DNA of 64,000 nucleotides from Anomaloglossus baeobatrachus (GCF_048569485.1 NC_134353.1:702882958-702946957), one strand, 5' to 3'; shown: positions 1 to 13,053, counted from the stretch's first letter. Notes: a model not told the origin generated them from the sequence alone. Numbers and translations are program-made.

Positions 1-480
1 TCCGGGTCTGCCTCATCTCTTCTCCGGTTACGTCAGGGAACTCTGACGGTGGGTCAATACGCCATCCATTTTCGCACCTTGGCTTCGGAACTCGGGTGGA
101 ACAACGAGGCTCTAACCGCCGCCTTCTGGGAAGGACTCTCGAGTCGAATTAAAGATGAGCTGGCTGGTTGTGACGTACCGTCCACCCTGGATGCCCTGAT
201 TACCCTAGCGATTCGAGTCGACATTCGCTTTCAGGAGCGATCCAAAGAAGTGTCACGTGAGAGACGTCCGGTACGGCATTCCTCTCCTCCGCAGAAGCCC
301 GCCGTACTTCAGTCAACGGCATCTGGTGTCTCCGTCCACGAGCCCATGCAAATTGACCGTGTGCGGCAGTCTGAACAACGCCGAGCAGAGCGGCTCGCCA
401 AGGGCCTCTGCTTTTACTGCGGAGAGGGCACACACCTTCTACGTGCCTGTCCAGAGAGGCCGGGAAACTCCAAAGCCTAG
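1..480 (+). pseudogene. gag remnant of Gypsy copy 1, zinc knuckle
   Basis: The predicted protein shows the Gypsy gag (retrotransposon gag) stretch around 'QYAIHFRTLASELGWNNEA' and a CX2CX4HX4C zinc knuckle near 'CFYCGEGTHLLRAC'. The same block recurs, about as well preserved, in the second Gypsy copy (9220-9850), which confirms the family. In living members this protein forms the virus-like particle and binds element RNA. Part of a broken element. Confidence 0.85.
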
Positions 481-930
481 GGTTGGTAGGAGAGGCCACC
501 CTAGGTGCTGGGATTCTCTCAGACCCAGTTACGTGGACTGTGCAAGTGACAACAGGAGCGACGCGGTTCACGGCTGAGGCGTACCTCGATTCTGGGGCAG
601 CAGGCAATTTCATCCAGCAGGCCACGGTGGACAAGTACCAGGTGCCTGTTACTCCACTCGACAAACCCCTCGTGATTGCCTCTGTGGATGGGAGACCCCT
701 CTCTGACACCATCTCCTGGATCACCAGGCCAGTCAAACTGCGTATCGGTGCCCTGCACACCGAGGATATCGCTCTCTACGTCCTTCCACACATGTCCCAT
801 CAAATCCTGCTGGGACTTCCCTGGTTACGGACACACGAACCATCAGTCAGCTGGGGCACTATTGAAATCACCCGATGGGGCTCTTCTTGCCATGAGAATT
901 GTTTGAAGACCATACAACCCATCCGTTAAC
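480..930 (+). pseudogene. retropepsin-like protease region of Gypsy copy 1
   Basis: The predicted sequence contains the retropepsin-type active-site block 'YLDSGAAGNFI' (D-S-G in place of D-T-G) followed by the hydrophobic 'ILLGLPWL' block, as in Gypsy aspartic proteases. A matching block with 'HIDSGAAGNFI' is present in the second copy at about 9970-10010. Part of a broken element. Confidence 0.82.
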
Positions 931-1229
931 CTCCGGTTCCAGAGTCCCTACCGGGACTGCCCTCGGCCTATTAGTCCTTCGCGGACGTCTTTGATAAAAA
1001 AGAGTCAGAGGTTCTACCGCCACATCGTCCTTACGATTGTGCCATCGACCTGCTCCCGGGAACTACACCACCTCGAGGACGGATATATCCACTGTCTCCA
1101 GCCGAAACAAGGGCCATGTCTACTTATATCACAGAGAGCCTGGCTCGGTGATTCATTCGGAGATCCTCCTCTCCTGCGGGAGCAGGCTTCTTCTTCGTTA
1201 AGAAGAAAGAAGGCGACTTACGCCCATGC

Positions 1230-2340
1230 ATAGACTACCGGGGATTGAACCAAATCACCGTGAAAAACAAGTACCCCCTGCCGCTCATCCCCGAATTGTT
1301 TGATCGGCTTAGAGGAGCTCGAGTGTTCACCAAGTTGGATCTTCGGGGTGCCTACAACCTGGTCCGCATCCGCTCTGGGGACGAATGGAAGACCGCGTTC
1401 AATACTCGCGATGGGCACTATGAATACTGTGTGATGCCCTTCGGCCTGTGTAACGCACCAGCAGTCTTTCAAGAATTGGTGAACGACGTTTTCCGGGACC
1501 TTCTCTACGTCTGTGTGGTGGTGTATCTGGATGATATCCTGGTCTTCTCTCCGGACCTCCAGACCCACAGAGAGAACGTGCAGCTGGTTCTACAAAGACT
1601 GAGAGAGAATCGTCTGTACGCCAAGTACGAGAAGTGTGTCTTTGAGCAGTCTTCACTCCCCTTCCTGGGGTACATCATCATCTCCGATACCGGACTGCAG
1701 ATGGATCCTAAGAAGGTCTCCTCCATTCTCAACTGGCCTCCTCCTTCTGGACTGAAGGCAATCCAACGCTTTCTGGGATTCGCCAATTATTACCGCCAGT
1801 TCATCCCTCACTTCTCTGCTCTGACTGCTCCTCTCTCCGCCTTGACCAAGAAGGGGGCTAATCCAAAGGATTGGTCACCTGCGGCCAACGCCGCGTTTGG
1901 CTCTCTGAAGCGGGCATTTGCCTCCTCTCCTGTACTCCATCGTCCGGAGATAAACCGACAGTTCACCTTGGAGGTGGATGCCTCCTCCTCGGGAGCCGGA
2001 GCAGTGCTCATGCAGAAGTCCTCCTCCGGGAAGATGGTGACTTGCGGTTTCTTCTCCAAGAGCTTCTCAGCGCCTGAACGCAACTACACCATCGGTGACC
2101 GAGAGCTATTGGCAGTTAAACTAGCTCTGGAGGAATGGCGCTACCTTCTGGAAGGAGCAGTGTACCCCGTTGTTATTTACACGGACCACAAGAACCTGGA
2201 ATACCTGCGGTCTGCTCAGCGACTGAACCCACGGCAAGCCAGGTGGTCCTTGTTTTTTGCCAGATTCGACTTCCAGCTCCATTTCCGACCCGCGGACAAG
2301 AATGTACGCGCTGATGCCTTGTCCAGGTCTTTCATGCCCA
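1230..2340 (+). pseudogene. reverse transcriptase and RNase H domains of Gypsy copy 1
   Basis: RT motifs are plain: 'FTKLDLRGAYNLVRI', 'VMPFGLCNAPAVFQ', the catalytic 'VYLDDILVFS' and the thumb 'FLGFANYYRQFI'. The RNase H domain follows with 'FTLEVDASSSGAGAVL', 'RELLAVKLALEEWRYLLEG' and 'YTDHKNLEYL', ending with 'ADALSR'. This is the standard Ty3/Gypsy RT-RH arrangement. Part of a broken element. Confidence 0.92.
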
Positions 2341-2399
2341 TGGAGCAGGAGGAGGAGACATCCCAACCCATCATCTGTCCTAGTAAAATCATTCCGGTG

Positions 2400-3500
2400 G
2401 CCCCTGTCACCCTGGCCCAGATACCGCCCGGGAAGACCTATGTCTCTGAGACTGACAGGCAAAAAGTGCTACACTGGGGCCATGCCTCGAAAACAGCCGG
2501 TCATGCTGGTCAGAAGAGAACATGGAGTGCGATTGTACGTCATTACTGGTGGCCATCCCTTCGCACGGACGTCGCTTCTTTTGTCTCTGCCTGCTCCTCT
2601 TGTGCCAGGAACAAGACACCCAAACACCTGCCATATGGCCGTCTTCTGCCACTGCCTATACCCTCAGTTCCGTGGCAACACATTGCGATGGACTTTATTA
2701 CGGACTTGCCATTGTCCTCCGGACACAGTCATATGGGTCGTGGTGGATCGGTTCTCTAAAATGGCTCATTTCGTCCCTATGGCTGGACTGCCCTCTGCCC
2801 AGGAACTCGCTGACGCCTATATACAACACATCTTCCGCTTGCATGGCCTTCCATCACACATTGTGTCCGACAGAGGAACTCAGTTCACCTCCCGCTTCTG
2901 GAGGGCTCTCTGCAAACATCTGGGAGTGACTCTGGACTTTTCCTCAGCCTATCATCCTCAGTCGAACGGCCAAGTGGAACGGGTCAATCAGATCTTGACC
3001 TCCTTTTTACGTCACTACGTCAACGCCCATCATGACGACTGGTCCACGCTTCTTCCTTGGGCTGAATTCTCCCATAACCACCACGTCAGTGAGTCCTCCT
3101 CCAGCTCTCCCTTCCATGTCGTTTACGGACTTCAGCCTTCCATCGCACTACCTGTATCCTCTTCCTCGGATGTCCCTGCTGCTGATGCTGTAGCCCGTGA
3201 CTTTACAACCATTTGGGACTCTGTTAAGGCGTCCCTTGCACGTGCCTCCCTGCGGATGAAGAGACACGCAGACAAGAGACGTCTGGACCCTCCGTGTTTC
3301 TCTCCTGGAGATCTCGTATGGCTTGCTTCCAAGTACGTCCGATTAAAGCTACCATCCTACAAGCTGGGACCTCGCTACATCGGGCCGTTTAAAGTCCTCA
3401 GCAAGATCAATGAGGTCTCCTACAAGCTACAGCTCCCGGCCACGATGAGGATACCCAACTCCTTCCACGTCTCCCTGCTCAAGCCGGTTGTCCTTGGTCC
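2400..3500 (+). pseudogene. integrase region of Gypsy copy 1
   Basis: An N-terminal HHCC zinc-binding block ('HWGHASKTAGHAGQKRT' with 'CSSCARNK') is followed by the DDE catalytic core, including 'IVSDRGTQFTSRFW' and 'SAYHPQSNGQVERVNQ'. The downstream 'PGDLVWLASKYVRLK' to 'SFHVSLLKPV' block is the usual Gypsy integrase C-terminal (GPY/F-type) part. Part of a broken element. Confidence 0.88.
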
Positions 3501-3539
3501 CTTCTCCGCTGCTGCCTGTTCGGCTCCTCCTCCTATTGC

Positions 3540-3675
3540 CGATGACGACATCTATGCGGTAAGGGATATCGTGGCCATGAAAACCGTCCGGGGTCGACAG
3601 TTCTTCCTGGTGGACTGGGCAGGGTATGGTCCTGAGGATAGGTCCTGGGAGCCCCGGGAAAATGTGGGCACTCCT
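3540..3675 (+). pseudogene. C-terminal chromodomain of Gypsy copy 1 integrase
   Basis: The stretch beginning 'YAVRDIVAMKTVRGRQ' and continuing 'FFLVDWAGYGPEDRSWEP' matches a chromodomain with its aromatic/WAGY core. Chromodomains at the end of integrase define chromoviruses and in living members guide insertion to marked chromatin. The same domain is recognisable in the second copy at about 11450-11600. Confidence 0.85.
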
Positions 3676-3730
3676 CTGATCTGTGCCTTCCTGTCCCGAT
3701 TGCGGGGAGGGGGGCGTGGGGGGGGGGTAC

Positions 3731-4513
3731 TGTCACGCTCCCCGGGTCCCCTGCCCTGCTACCCGGCTCACCTGCCACGCTCCCCGGCTTCCCTGCGTCG
3801 CTTCCCGGTTCTTCTGTCCGGTCTCCGCCGCTCCCCGGTCTCCAGCCCCCATTGCCTGCGCTTCCCAGGCGTCCTGGTCCCCGCTCCCGGCGCCCGTCGG
3901 TTTCTCAGCCCCAGCCCGGCTCTGCTGCTTCCTCCTCACCGCTTCCTGCTCTGGTTTCTGGCACCCGGGACTCGCGCATGCGCATTAGGGCGCGCGCGGT
4001 CATTGACCCTTTCTTAAAGGGCCAGCGTCCACTGACAGGAAATGAAGCACACAGGTACAGGGTATAAAGGGGTTTAGTGTCCAAGTGGGCGGGGCCTGTT
4101 CTTCGTGTTTCCAAAGCTAGGAGTCAGGTCTCCTTGTGTTCCTGTGAGATACTCACCTCTCTCTCTTCTAGAGCCGATCCTGCCGTGCCATCCGGTCCTG
4201 CCGAATCCCGAACCCCGAACGCTGTCTATCTGCCATCCTGACAGTCCGTACCATCTCTGATCCCTGCGGTGACCCGTCATCTCGCTCCAACGGTTCCGGA
4301 CTCCGCCTGACATCATCTCGGCTTCCGAACCTGAGCTTCGTCACCCGGACTACCATCAGTGACTCCGTGGTCCCAGGGACTTCTCCATTATACTCTTGTG
4401 CACGGACTGTCCTGCTACCCGTAGTGCTCCAGCTACCGGACCCCTTACCATCATCAAGGAGTTCCGCCCAGTGGATCCACCTCCTGGGTCTGCCCGTCCA
4501 CCTGGCCCTAACA
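3731..4513 (+). repeat. 3' LTR of Gypsy copy 1
   Basis: The LTR begins with TGTCACGCTCC directly after a G-rich polypurine-like run (3705-3728) and ends near ...CCTAACA. Its tail (CAGTGGATCCACCTCCTGGG...) is shared with the LTRs of the second Gypsy copy, which allows both ends to be placed. Length about 780 bp. Confidence 0.75.
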
Positions 4514-5760
4514 CCTAAGTTAGTCGGCAGGATCAGCAGGGCCCTCACATCCCTGCTGCATCATCCCAGGATAGCAGCCATAACCAGTGCAGGAAATAGA
4601 GAACACAGCCCAGAGCAGGAATGAGAGCTCAGCTGTACCTGTCACTGGCTTTGCTGCCACAACAGCTGCCATGTCCTCCTCCCTCTCCCTCTGCTCTCAG
4701 TCCCGACTGCTTCTAGTGACAAGACGGAGGGACAGAAACTAGCAGTACTGACCATTCACTTCCCGTGCAGCTCACGATGGCGGCAGTACAACCCCCTCCC
4801 CAGCAGCAGCCATACAAGCTGGTGTCCAAGGTGACAAAGCCCTCCCCATCCTCACATTGTATGTGTGACTGCTGCCTCCCACAGAGCCTATGTCTCCTGC
4901 ACAGTCCCTGCCAGCAGCAGCTCCAGAAGTAACAGAAGAAGCAGGGCCCGTGACAAATCATTTGCAGAGTGCGTCAGAGCGGCCCCTAGATATGCAAATG
5001 ATACTGGAAGGGCCTCTGCTTCTCCCTGCTACAGTCACTGATAGCCTAAGTTACAACAGTTGTTTGCCCCTCCTTAGGGGCCCGGTATGTCTGCCAGTGG
5101 TTCTCTTTTATAGCAGCACACCTGATCACCCAGCAGTAGCAGGAAGCCAGCTATCACTTGTGCTGCTATTAAAGAGAATACACTGCTCCCCATGCCCATA
5201 ATCCCTCCCACCTGTCAGCATCAGCTTCAGTTAAAAAAGTGGGTGGGTTTATGGGTGTGGGGAGCAGTGAATATGCATTTTCTTAAGCAGCTGGGACACT
5301 GTTAGCCCTAGAACCAGCTGCTGGTTCCTGTAACCCCACGGTGTCGCAATATACAGTGTAGGGACCCAACCGGGTCTCTGTGCTGCAATTCAGCTGGATG
5401 TACACAATTGGATACACATCCAGCTGAAGCAGGAGCTGAGGTCAGCGGGCCTCTCCACCTCTGAGCCCAGTCGCCATCGTAACCCCTGAGACCGCGATTG
5501 TTCCACCCCTTAGCCTGCAGCCACAGCGCAGCTGCAGCACAGTGCCCTCAGATCCAGCACAGAGCCTGCAGGCCCTGCACAACCCCTGCAGCATCGCCCT
5601 GTTCCATCCCCGCCCGTGCCTCCTGTGACCCAGCTCCACCACCGCTGATGCCCGCTCCCTGTAAGACACCACCGGATTGTAAGCCGGCCCCCTTTTTTCC
5701 CTCTAAATTTGAGCTGTGTCTTATAATCTGGTGCGTCTTATAAACCAAAAAATACGGTAT
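4514..5760. repeat. unassigned repeat-like stretch with hairpins
   Basis: No coding signal is recognisable. Two inverted repeats are visible: 5188-5220 against 5240-5272 (around CACTGCTCCCCATGCCCATA), and 5388-5427 around CAGCTGGATGT/ACATCCAGCTG. The stretch at about 5700-5757, ending in GTCTTATAAACCAAAAAATA, looks like the end of a short DNA transposon, but no partner end is visible. Origin otherwise unknown. Confidence 0.4.
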
Positions 5761-5764
5761 ATTG

Positions 5765-6078
5765 GAGAGTAAAGGTAAAAATGTGCAAAAATTTATAATA
5801 TATGTACAGAAATGAGTGATATTAAAGAACAAAAATTACACTGTATATTCACAAAAAAGTGGTGTATAACAAAAGGGAGGGGCGGACATCTGTAGAAAAA
5901 TAAGAGAGAAACCTAATAAGTCAAACTTTGGTAGAAGAGAATGCACAACATACACTGTAAGGAGACAATATTGATGAAACAGGGGGAAAGGTGATAACTA
6001 CATTGCTCCCTCTATAGAAAGTGAGATTGCACAAGTTCAACAAAGTTAATTCTCCAGCATGACATACACTGCAAATAT
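5765..6078. repeat. dispersed repeat, copy 1 (partner at 22970-23295)
   Basis: About 300 bp here match 22970-23295 in the same orientation, sharing blocks such as GTGTATAACAAAAGGGAG and GGAGACAATATTGATGAAAC and the later CAGCATGACATACACTGCAAATA. By eye the copies differ at many positions, so the family is old. It runs straight into the palindrome at 6079. Confidence 0.75.
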
Positions 6079-6794
6079 ATGGAGAGAAGGTATGCACAGC
6101 AGTGACTATGCAAGGGGAATACATGTAATAGCAGTAACTGCTGTGTGAATACTGGCCTGAAAAATACAATAGCTACATGGAAAAATGAAAAATGACAATG
6201 GAATCTACATTACTGCCATGAAATATGAATAAAGAGAAATTTAGCTATTGAATTGATCAATGCAATGGAGCCCCAAAACCTCTTCACGGTATTCTCTTAT
6301 TTTTGGGGTCCCTAGCTAATGTGTGTCCTCTCATGCAGTTAAAAAACTTACCATCTATGGAAAGCTGAGACCCAGGCTATATATGTATAATGTGGACCGG
6401 TAAGGTATGGGTGGGGTTGGGTTGTTAGTAGTCTTTCGTTTGTGAACCTGACCCCAAGCATACCTTGCCGGTCCACATTATACATATATAGCCTGGGTCT
6501 CAGCTTCCCATACATGGTAAGTTTTTTAACTGCATGAGAGGACACACATTTGCTAGGGACCCCAAAAATAAGAGAATACCGTGAAGCGGTTTTGGGGCTC
6601 TGTTGCATTGATCAATTCAATAGCTAAATTTCTCTTTATTCATATTTCATTGCAGTAATGCAGATTCCATTGTCATTTTTCCATTTTTCCATGTAGCTAT
6701 TGTATTTTACAGGCCAGTATTCACACAGCAGTTTCTGCTATACATGTATTCTCCTTGCATAGTCACTGGTGTGCATACCTTCTCTCCATATAGT
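6079..6794. repeat. Long palindrome, arms of about 340 bp
   Basis: The left arm (6079-6416) is the reverse complement of the right arm (6455-6794), with a short spacer of about 40 bp. Matching landmarks are TATGGAGAGAAGGTATGCAC against GTGCATACCTTCTCTCCATA, and CATGCAGTTAAAAAACTTACC against GGTAAGTTTTTTAACTGCATG. The arms differ at scattered positions. It may be a foldback element or an inverted duplication of part of the neighbouring repeat. Confidence 0.8.
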
Positions 6795-7006
6795 GAGGGG
6801 TTTTTTTAGGTTTTTGCACCCAGTTCAGACTTATAATGGTGTTCCAAACGTTAATTCTTTATAACTGCTGTCATCCTATCTCATCTTTATGGGGATTTTT
6901 TATACCTTGTGGATATGATCCATTTCCATTTTACCATGAATATTGAATAAAAAAGCAAGTTTTAATATATTTTCTGGACACGAGTGCTGGATTTTTTTCT
7001 GTTTTC
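6795..7006. other. unassigned stretch before the Tc1 element
   Basis: AT-rich sequence with an AATAAA-type motif near 6945 (TGAATAAAAAAGC) and a tail reading GGACACGAGTGCTGGATTTT. It looks like the 3' end of a dispersed repeat, but I cannot name the family. It is not the LTR sequence that would be expected here if the adjacent Tc1 had simply jumped into the Gypsy LTR. Confidence 0.3.
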
Positions 7007-8602
<1,596 letters not shown>

Positions 8603-8604
8603 TA

Positions 8605-8933
8605 AGACTGGCCTTTCCATGTGGGCGGGGCCTGACCATCGCTTGTGTTTCTTTGCTTTGTCTTGTGAGCTAGGTGCTCAGGTCCTTTTGTTCCTGTTTC
8701 CTGTATTACTGCCTTAAAGTACGCTGTGACCCTAATGACCTGGTCCTGTTTTTGCTTCCTGATACCTGCACCTGTTCCTGTACTGTCCTATGGGACTCCA
8801 TGACCCTGGTGACCTGGTTCTTCCCGTTCCTGCCACGCTAGTGCTCCAGCTACCATGTACCCTGCCCTCAAGGTGGGGTGCTCGGTCCAGTGGATCCACC
8901 TCCTGGGCCTACCAGTCCTCCCTGGCCCTCACA
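8605..8933 (+). repeat. 5' LTR (3' portion) of Gypsy copy 2
   Basis: It aligns over its whole length with 11975-12304 and ends in the same ...CCTGGCCCTCACA. It begins immediately after the TA that borders Tc1 element A. Confidence 0.85.
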
Positions 8934-8939
8934 GTATTA

Positions 8940-9860
8940 TCAGGCCATGGTTTCCGCTGAAGCACAGAAAGCAGAGCTGACTGAGCTGCGCCAGGAGCTG
9001 GCGCAACAGCGCGAAACCCTGAACCGGATGCTGAACTGCATGACGTCCGTGGACCACCGGTTATATGCGCTGCAGACCGCCGCCTCGTCTCAGTCCACGC
9101 AGCAACCAGTCTCCAGGTCCGAACAAGTTGTCTCCACGGCCTCGCAACTTCACCTTGCTGCTCCACCTCGCTACGCAGGGGATCCCAAGTCCTTGTGAGG
9201 CTTCCTGAACCAGTGCTCCTTGCACTTCCAGTTGCTCCCGCACTTGTTTACCTCAGACCAGGCCAAGGTGGCGTTCCTGATGTCACACCTGGAAGGTGAA
9301 GCCCTGTGGGAGAATGAGGACCCAATGACCACCGATATCCAGGAGTTCCTACGAGCCTTCCGGGGCACCTTTGACGAACCCGGACGAACTACTGCAGTGA
9401 CCTCTATACTCCTCCGGCTACGCCAAGGGACCCAAACAGTCGGCCAGTATGCCATACAGTTCCGCACGCTCGCTTCAGAGCTGGGCTGGAACAATGAGGC
9501 CTTAACGGCGGCCTTTTGGGAGGGTCTCTCTACTCGTATTAAAGACGAACTCGCCGGCCGTGACGTTCCACGCACCTTGGACGCTTTGATTTCCCTGGCC
9601 ACCCGGATTGACCTCCGTTTTCTGGAGCATGCCCAGGAGGTAGTCCGGGAGAAGTGACCACCTCGCCACGTCATGCCCCCGCAGAAACCTACCGCACCCT
9701 CATCCCTGCCTTTCCGCGAATCGTCACCAGAACCCATGCAAGTGGACCGTCTGACCCAAGCCAAGCAACGCCGTGCAGAACGGCTTGCCCGGGGCCTGTG
9801 CTTCTATTGTGGAGACGGGTCACATATGCTTCGAACATGCCCTGAGAAACCTGGTAGACC
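8940..9860 (+). pseudogene. gag remnant of Gypsy copy 2
   Basis: A coiled-coil-like N-terminal stretch ('AELTELRQELAQQRETLNRM') is followed by the gag core ('QYAIQFRTLASELGWNNEA') and the zinc knuckle 'CFYCGDGSHMLRTC'. The core aligns closely with copy 1. Part of a broken element. Confidence 0.82.
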
Positions 9861-9869
9861 CCAGGTCCA

Positions 9870-10330
9870 AGGGATGGTGGGAACCGCCAACCTTGCCACC
9901 GGAATCCCTTCAGTCCCAGTTAAACAGACGGTTCAGGTGACGACAGAGGGGACCCGGTTTTCGGCAGAGGCCCACATCGATTCCGGGGCAGCAGGCAACT
10001 TTATCCACCAGGCCACGGTAGACAAATACCAGGTCCCTGTCACTCCGCTGAAGAAGCCCCTCTGGTTCGCCTCCGTAGACGGCAAACCGCTCTACGAGCC
10101 TGTCCGGTATACCACCGAGCCCGTGAACCTCCAGGTTGGCACTCCGCATACAGAGACCATCGCCTTCTATGTGATCCCGAGGATGGCTCCTGAGCTCCTG
10201 TTGGGCCTGCCCTGGCTGAAACTCCATGACCCTGTTATTAGTTGGCGCTCTGGCGTGATTACCCGCTGGAGTCCCTTGTGCCACGAAACCTGTTTGCAGC
10301 CTGTTCCTCAGCCCCTAGCACTTGACTAAG
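9870..10330 (+). pseudogene. protease region of Gypsy copy 2
   Basis: The block 'HIDSGAAGNFIHQATVDKYQ' contains the retropepsin D-S-G, and 'LLLGLPWLKLHDP' follows. It aligns with the protease block of copy 1 at 580-840. Part of a broken element. Confidence 0.8.
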
Positions 10331-10779
10331 TCAAGCTGCAGGATCCTGAAGAGACGACGCTCTCCAGTGACGTTGCACCGCCCCAGGCATCTGAGACTTT
10401 GATTCCACCGCCTTCTGGAGTTGAGACTTTGAGTCCACCGGCTACTGAGGATGAGACACTGTCCTGTACCAGGTCTGAGACGCTTGATCCGGTTATCCAA
10501 GATTCCAGTCCTGCTTCTGACTCTTCTTCCCTTTCCGTTGCCTCCCTTGCCGCTGACATGGGTTCCCCGATACGGGTGTTACGCTCACTGAGGAGCGGCG
10601 AGCGTCCGGAGGTGGACCCACTGGACCGTGCACCGGACTCCCCTGAGAAGGCGACGAGCAGCAAACCCCTATACAGGGACTGTGCGGCGCCTCCCCAGGA
10701 GGCCTAAATGCACGGCAGCCAGGAACTGGTAGTAGGAGTCTCTGTAGGGCCAGGTGTAGCAAGGTTGTGACGTCCACAG

Positions 10780-11000
10780 CCGGCAGGACACGGAAACTGC
10801 ACCGGAAATGTTCACAGCAGGTGACTTCCGCCGCAGGTACGGCACGGATAATGTCCACGGCAGGTAGGGCACGGTGACGTCCACTGTCGGTATGAGCGGT
10901 GACGTCCACAGCAGGTACGGCACAGATAATGTCCACGGTTGGTAGGGCACGGTGACGTCCACTGTCAGTATGAGCGTTGACGTCCCCAGCCGGAATGGTA
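10780..11000. repeat. short GC-rich tandem repeat (about 78-bp unit) inside Gypsy copy 2
   Basis: Blocks such as GTGACGTCCACAGCAGGTAC, ATAATGTCCACGG and GGTGACGTCCACTGTC recur with a spacing near 78 bp, giving a little over two units. It does not resemble any Gypsy pol domain. Confidence 0.65.
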
Positions 11001-11449
11001 CGGAAGGCACTACGGTGAGACAAGGGATTAGAACCAGGTATCAAAGCACAGAAAACAGATAACAGCACAAGGGGTCTGGACACTGGCAAGGCTCTAATGG
11101 AAGCGTTGCTCGGGCGCCTGCTGCTGGGGGAGGTGAACCTAAATACCCATTAGGTAACAGGTGACCTCTGAGGTCACTTCCAGAAAACGGGGCATACCGC
11201 TTTAAGAAAGGGGGCGTGGCCTCGCGCGCAGCCTAGAGTCACTTACCACAGCTCTGTGTAAGGAAGGGAGACAGGAAGAGGCTGCAGCATGCCTGGGAGC
11301 AGGAGCAACGTCTGCAGAGCCATGGGACCGTAAGAGGAAGGCCGTCGCTGCCTGGGGCTATGACTGGGAGTGCTAGTGGGAGCCATGCTGGGACTGGGCA
11401 CATGTGAGGGAGCGTGCCCCCCACGGGGTCTGGTGGGACCAGGCGCTAC

Positions 11450-11605
11450 AACGGGACATAGTGGCCATGAAAACGGTCCGGGGTAAGCAGTCCTTCCTGG
11501 TCAATTGGGTGGATTGCGGTCCCAAGGCCCGGTCCTGGTTGTCCCAGAAGTATGTTGCTGCCTCTCTTCGGCACGCCTTCATGTCCCGGCCGTGGAGAGG
11601 GGGGC
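11450..11605 (+). pseudogene. chromodomain remnant of Gypsy copy 2
   Basis: The stretch 'RDIVAMKTVRGKQSFLVNW' aligns with the chromodomain of copy 1. It lies just upstream of the 3' LTR, as expected for the end of the integrase. Part of a broken element. Confidence 0.75.
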
Positions 11606-11621
11606 TTCAAGGGGTGGGTAC

Positions 11622-12304
11622 TGTCACGCTCCCGGTGTCCCAGCAGCGCTTCTTACCTACTGAGCCGGTTTCACCATCCAAGCACCACTCCGTACCCACT
11701 GATCCGGTCGCACCTGCATTACACCGCTCCGTGCTCACTGATCCAGTCTAACCATCGCACCACCGCTCCTTGCTCACTGGTACAGTCCATGTGTCCACCG
11801 GTCACGCCTGCCGCGCCCGCTCTTGCTCCCCTGAGTCCTGTTCCAGGTCTCAGGAGTCTGACACTGAGTCTTAGACACATGTTTCTGTATAGTACCGGGC
11901 CGCGCCCACTCACCTGGTCTTATAGGCCCAGCACTGCTGCAACAGGAAATGACCTGAGGCTGTGCTGGGTATATAAGACTGGCCTTTCCATGTGGGCGGG
12001 GCCTGATCATTGCTTGTCTTTCTTTGCTTTGTCTTGTGAGCTAGGTGCTCAGGTCCTTTTGTTCCTGTTTCCTGTATTACTGCCTTAAAGTACGCTGTGA
12101 CCCTAGTGACCTGGTCCTGTCTTTGCTTCCTGATACCTGCACCTGATCCTGTACTTTCCTATGGGACTCCATGACCCTGGTGACCTGGTTCTTCCCATTC
12201 CTGCCACGCTAGTGCTCCAGCTACCATGTACCCTGCCCTCCAGGTGAGGTGCTCGGTCCAGTGGATCCACCTCCTGGGCCTACCAGTCCTCCCTGGCCCT
12301 CACA
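11622..12304 (+). repeat. 3' LTR of Gypsy copy 2
   Basis: It starts with TGTCACGCTCCC after a G-rich run (11595-11619) and ends ...GGCCCTCACA. The last 330 bp match the left LTR piece; the 5' part resembles the start of the copy-1 LTR. Length about 683 bp. Confidence 0.82.
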
Positions 12305-12640
12305 GTATCGCTTCACATAGCATTTCTGTATGCAAGGTGTCGATTCGTATTGAATTGATGATGCCCTACAACTTTGTAGTTCACTTTCACTGTAGAACAC
12401 TTTCAGATAACTGCAAGTTATTGGTGTTAATCTGATGACTAAATTATCTGACAAACCCTATGTAACTGGCGGCCTAACTTTCCAATTTGCATTGACTTTG
12501 CAAAAATGGTGTGCCGTTCTAAACTGACTGAAACCCTTCGGCAGCAGGTTGTCCAGATGCAGGCCAAAGGGGTGACCCTATCATCCATAGCAAGAGAAAT
12601 TGGTTGTTCCAAGTCTGTGATTTCGAGAATATTGCTTCTT
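12305..12640 (+). mobile_element. Tc1-like transposon B, left part (5' region and start of transposase)
   Basis: The transposase start codon is at 12506 and the protein begins 'MVCRSKLTETLRQQVVQMQA', followed by the HTH block 'LSSIAREIGCSKSVISRI', typical of Tc1-like elements. The frame is cut at codon 45 by the L1 insertion and resumes at 19197. The upstream 200 bp have no clear terminal repeat; the preceding boundary coincides with the end of a Gypsy LTR. Confidence 0.85.
12624..12640 (+). repeat. target-site duplication of the L1 element, left copy
   Basis: CGAGAATATTGCTTCTT here is identical to 19197-19213. The 17-bp length and the adjoining T-run (the poly(A) tail of a minus-strand element) are typical of target-primed reverse transcription. 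Confidence 0.95.
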
Positions 12641-13053
12641 TTTTTTTTTTTAAATTCTTTATTTTTAAGTGAAAACCTTCAACATAACATAATACAGTTC
12701 TTATGACCAATCAGGCCAATTTGCACTACAATACATATATCATTAACAAGATGCCAAACGGGAAATATATATTTGTATCTTGCTGAATCACGTTCCTTCA
12801 TATATCTCCTCCCGGGTTCCTGATAAGTCTAGGTTCCACCACATTTTTGCTTTAATACAGATTCACATTAAAACAGATAACGAAGGTGACTCACAAATAC
12901 ATGTGAAACAAGAAAGATAGAAAGGCTAGAGAAGAAAGAGAAGTTATTAGGCAATCAGTGTGAGAAGAATAGAAAAGTAGGAAGAAAAATGGGAGGGGGA
13001 GGGGAAGAGAGGGAGGAAATCGGGGGGGGGGGGGGGTAGGGAGGGGAATTCAG

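Larger units (their letters stand above)
1..4513 (+). mobile_element. Ty3/Gypsy chromodomain LTR retrotransposon, 3' part (fossil)
   Basis: The element enters from beyond the left edge and ends with its 3' LTR. In order one can recognise a gag end with a zinc knuckle, an aspartic protease, reverse transcriptase, RNase H, integrase and a chromodomain, then a G-rich polypurine-like stretch and the LTR. The gene order PR-RT-RH-IN-chromodomain is that of the chromovirus branch of Ty3/Gypsy (Metaviridae). The reading frame is interrupted in several places, roughly four breaks, so this copy is a fossil. The 5' LTR is outside the window, so age cannot be taken from LTR divergence. A related copy lies at 8605-12304. 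Confidence 0.93.
8605..12304 (+). mobile_element. Ty3/Gypsy LTR retrotransposon copy 2 (fossil)
   Basis: This copy is flanked by related LTR sequence: 8605-8933 at the left (only the 3' part of the LTR, abutting the Tc1 element) and 11622-12304 at the right. Between them are gag with a zinc knuckle, a protease block and, near the 3' LTR, a chromodomain. I do not recognise reverse transcriptase, RNase H or integrase. The element is heavily broken, with several breaks. The shared LTR stretch (about 330 bp) differs at about ten positions by eye, near 3 percent, so insertion is moderately recent. It belongs to the same broad family as the copy at 1-4513. Confidence 0.88.

Noticed and set aside
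4890-5201. 103-codon open frame resembling a short secreted protein
   Set aside because: No start context, domain or neighbouring exon; it overlaps repeat-like hairpins.
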